DNA from: an uncultured Collinsella sp.
GTDB taxonomy: Bacteria > Actinomycetota > Coriobacteriia > Coriobacteriales > Coriobacteriaceae
Assembly (NCBI GenBank): GCA_937989875.1
Contig: CALKBO010000015.1
Span: 1 to 64,000, forward strand
Direction: 5' to 3'
DNA length: 64,000 bases
The notes beneath the pieces are model-generated. The model had not been told where the DNA came from. It saw nothing but the letters and a program-made list of their open reading frames with translations, and ran no database searches. Within the stretch, counting starts at the first letter, position 1. Every line of letters starts with the position of its first letter. Made by a program: the position numbers and the translations under genes. Shown piece by piece: positions 62,455-64,000 of this stretch.

Positions 62455-62495
62455 AAAACCACCACAAAGGTGCCTGTCCCCTTTGTGGTGGTTTT
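62455..62495 (+). terminator. palindromic repeat family B, copy 5
   Basis: AAAACCACCACAAAGG and CCTTTGTGGTGGTTTT, identical in core to copy 3, 17 nt after the MGMT-domain gene. Confidence 0.8.
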
Positions 62496-62679
62496 CCGTT
62501 GCAGGTTTACCGGAGCTAACTTATGGAGAAGGTATGGCGGCGCACATTGACGCTAGAAAGTAAACCACGGTGAACTATATTGGTTTCAGCAACGGAGCAG
62601 GCAATAGGCGATGAAAAAGCCTGCCCTGTTGAGTTTGATTCGCATTCCTCCCCTCTGTGCGATTCAACGGTGTACTTCG

Positions 62680-62721
62680 GGAACAGGCCCGCTGGCAACT
62701 AACTGCCGGCGGGCCTGTTCC
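62680..62721. other. 18-bp stem hairpin in the trpS 3' region
   Basis: GGAACAGGCCCGCTGGCA and TGCCGGCGGGCCTGTTCC pair almost perfectly around ACTAAC. There is no T-run on either side. A second smaller pair GCAGGC/GCCTGC lies at about 62600-62624. No gene is seen from 62496 to 62768. Confidence 0.65.
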
Positions 62722-62768
62722 TGTTTGTCGGGGGAGTGGGATGGACGGAGCCGAAGCGGTCCGGCTCC

Positions 62769-62797
62769 AAAAAAGGCGGACGCCGTAGCGCCCGCCC
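62769..62797 (-). terminator. Rho-independent terminator of trpS
   Basis: Minus strand: GGCGGGCGC-TACG-GCGTCCGCC followed by T6, about 35 nt after the trpS stop. Confidence 0.85.
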
Positions 62798-62831
62798 TAT
62801 AGCAATCGAAAGCTCAAGCCAGCAGATCGGT

Positions 62832-63881
62832 CTAGTACACCATGCCCATGGCGTCCTGAACCTCTGCCAGGGTCTGATCGGCGATCTCGTTGGCGCGACG
62901 GTTGCCCTCGTGCAGGACGTCCTTCACATAGTCCAGATCGTTCTCGTAGCGCTGGCGACGCTCGCGGATCGGTGCGAAGTACTCGTTGACGGCCTCGGTC
63001 ACGTACTTCTTGAGCTGGCCGGAGCCGCCCATGCCGATCTCCTCGGCAATCTCGACCTCGGAGCGACCGGTGCAGATGGCGGCTGTCGAAAGCAGGCCAG
63101 ACACGCCGGGGCGGTTCTCGGGGTCGAACGTGATCATGCGCTCGGAGTCGGTCTGGCTTTTCTTGATGCGCTTGGCCGTCTCCTCGGCGGTCATCGAAAT
63201 ATTGATGGCGTTGCCGTAGCTCTTGCTCATCTTGCGACCGTCAAGGCCGGGCAGCAGCGGGGTCTCGGACAGAAGCGCGTCGACCTCGGGGAACACCTTG
63301 CCGTAACGGTTGTTAAAGCGGCGTGCGATGGTGCGGGTGAGCTCGATGTGCGGCAGCTGGTCGCGACCGACTGGCACCACGTTGCCCTTGCAGAACAGAA
63401 TGTCGCAGGCCTGGTGCACCGGGTAGGTGAGCAGAAGGCCGGTGAGCTCGTGGCCCGAGGCCTCCATCTCGGCCTTAACCGTGGGGTTGCGCGCCAGCTC
63501 GGCCTCGGAGACCAGCGACAGGAACGGCAGCATGAGCTGGTTGGCGGCGGGCACGGCGGAGTGCGCGTAGATCATAGTCTTGTCGGGGTCGATGCCGCAG
63601 GCAAGGTAGTCCATGACCATGTTGTACACGTTGTCCTGGATGTGCTCGGTGGTGTCGCGGTCGGTGATGACCTGGTAGTCTGCGATGAGCACGTTGGTCT
63701 TGGCGCCCATGTTCTGCAGCTCCACGCGGCCCTTGAGGGTGCCAAAGTAGTGGCCCAGGTGCAAGCGTCCGGTGGGGCGGTCGCCGGTAAGCATGGTGAA
63801 CTTCTCGGGCGTCTTGGCCAGACCCTCGCGAATGGTGTTGCTCTTTTGCAGCGCGACTTCGTAGCTGTTCTCGTTTGGCAT
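62832..63881 (-). CDS. trpS: tryptophanyl-tRNA synthetase TrpS
   Basis: Class I synthetase charging tRNA-Trp, 349 aa. GDRPTGRLHLGHYFG holds the HIGH-type motif and GRKMSKSYGNAI the KMSKS loop. GRDQLPHIELTRTIARRFN is the usual middle block. TAGGAG lies 6 nt before ATG 63881; the frame extends to 63911 but without a site. The remaining ~120 nt to the window end hold only upstream sequence in which I see no gene. Confidence 0.95.
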   Translation of the reverse strand: MPNENSYEVALQKSNTIREGLAKTPEKFTMLTGDRPTGRLHLGHYFGTLKGRVELQNMGAKTNVLIADYQVITDRDTTEHIQDNVYNMVMDYLACGIDPDKTMIYAHSAVPAANQLMLPFLSLVSEAELARNPTVKAEMEASGHELTGLLLTYPVHQACDILFCKGNVVPVGRDQLPHIELTRTIARRFNNRYGKVFPEVDALLSETPLLPGLDGRKMSKSYGNAINISMTAEETAKRIKKSQTDSERMITFDPENRPGVSGLLSTAAICTGRSEVEIAEEIGMGGSGQLKKYVTEAVNEYFAPIRERRQRYENDLDYVKDVLHEGNRRANEIADQTLAEVQDAMGMVY

Positions 63882-64000
63882 GATTGCTCCTAACGTATGT
63901 TCATGGGTCAAGATGATAACGCGTTTATTGGAGGGGGCGGGGCGTAAGTGAGTGAGGTGCCGGTAGGGCGAGGGCTATGCGACGGTCACGGCACGGTCGC

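Overview
The window is a G+C-rich, gene-dense bacterial chromosome segment. Gene content and style (Pst operon, two DegV proteins, ATP-type PEP carboxykinase, serC-serA next to a DUF1015-like gene, frequent GTG starts, many small palindromic repeats carrying a GGGGAC core) suggest an anaerobic gut actinobacterium of the Coriobacteriia, most likely Collinsella. The genus is inferred from style, not from a marker gene. I saw no rRNA, tRNA or CRISPR array.

Layout. 0-7 kb: queuosine genes queH, queA and tgt, interleaved with a coiled-coil membrane-anchored protein, an SDR oxidoreductase and two copies of a covarying structured element; a LOG-family protein follows. 7.7-8.4 kb: a RelB/YafQ-type toxin-antitoxin pair. 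8.5-11.6 kb: DegV, a HAD phosphatase and a PepV-like peptidase. 12-15.7 kb: pstSCAB phosphate uptake operon. 15.9-19.1 kb: ABC-F ATPase, Cof-type HAD and a short DtxR-type regulator. 19.4-22.1 kb: metal-export unit on the minus strand (ArsR regulator, HMA chaperone-like protein, P-type ATPase) with three matching operator-like sites. 22.2-24.1 kb: AT-richer insertion with an AbiEi/DUF559-like protein and four copies of a 30-bp motif. 24.2-30 kb: exonuclease, putative manganese exporter, YaiI, DUF308 membrane protein, nitroreductase and two histidine phosphatases. 30-34.5 kb: DUF1015-like, M20 peptidase, serA, serC.

34.6-52.8 kb is a defence island. It holds a full type I BREX set in canonical order (brxA, brxB, brxC, pglX, pglZ, brxL), all on the plus strand. 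Two features stand out. pglX is split exactly between its methyltransferase/specificity part and its conserved C-terminal part by an AT-rich gene encoding a HEPN-like (R-x4-H) protein with a winged-helix end. In addition, a run of ten G lies at the brxA start, arranged so that losing one G would join brxA in frame to a better upstream start; this is a candidate phase-variation switch. Two unrecognised genes follow brxL. A DUF3800 gene comes next, preceded by three copies of a small promoter-hairpin-terminator unit.

52.9-64 kb is ordinary chromosome: CPA1-type antiporter, metallophosphoesterase, flippase-like membrane protein, pckA, B3/B4-domain protein, MarR regulator, second DegV, short MGMT-domain protein and trpS. 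Many of these genes are followed by one of the palindromic repeat families, which probably act as terminators.
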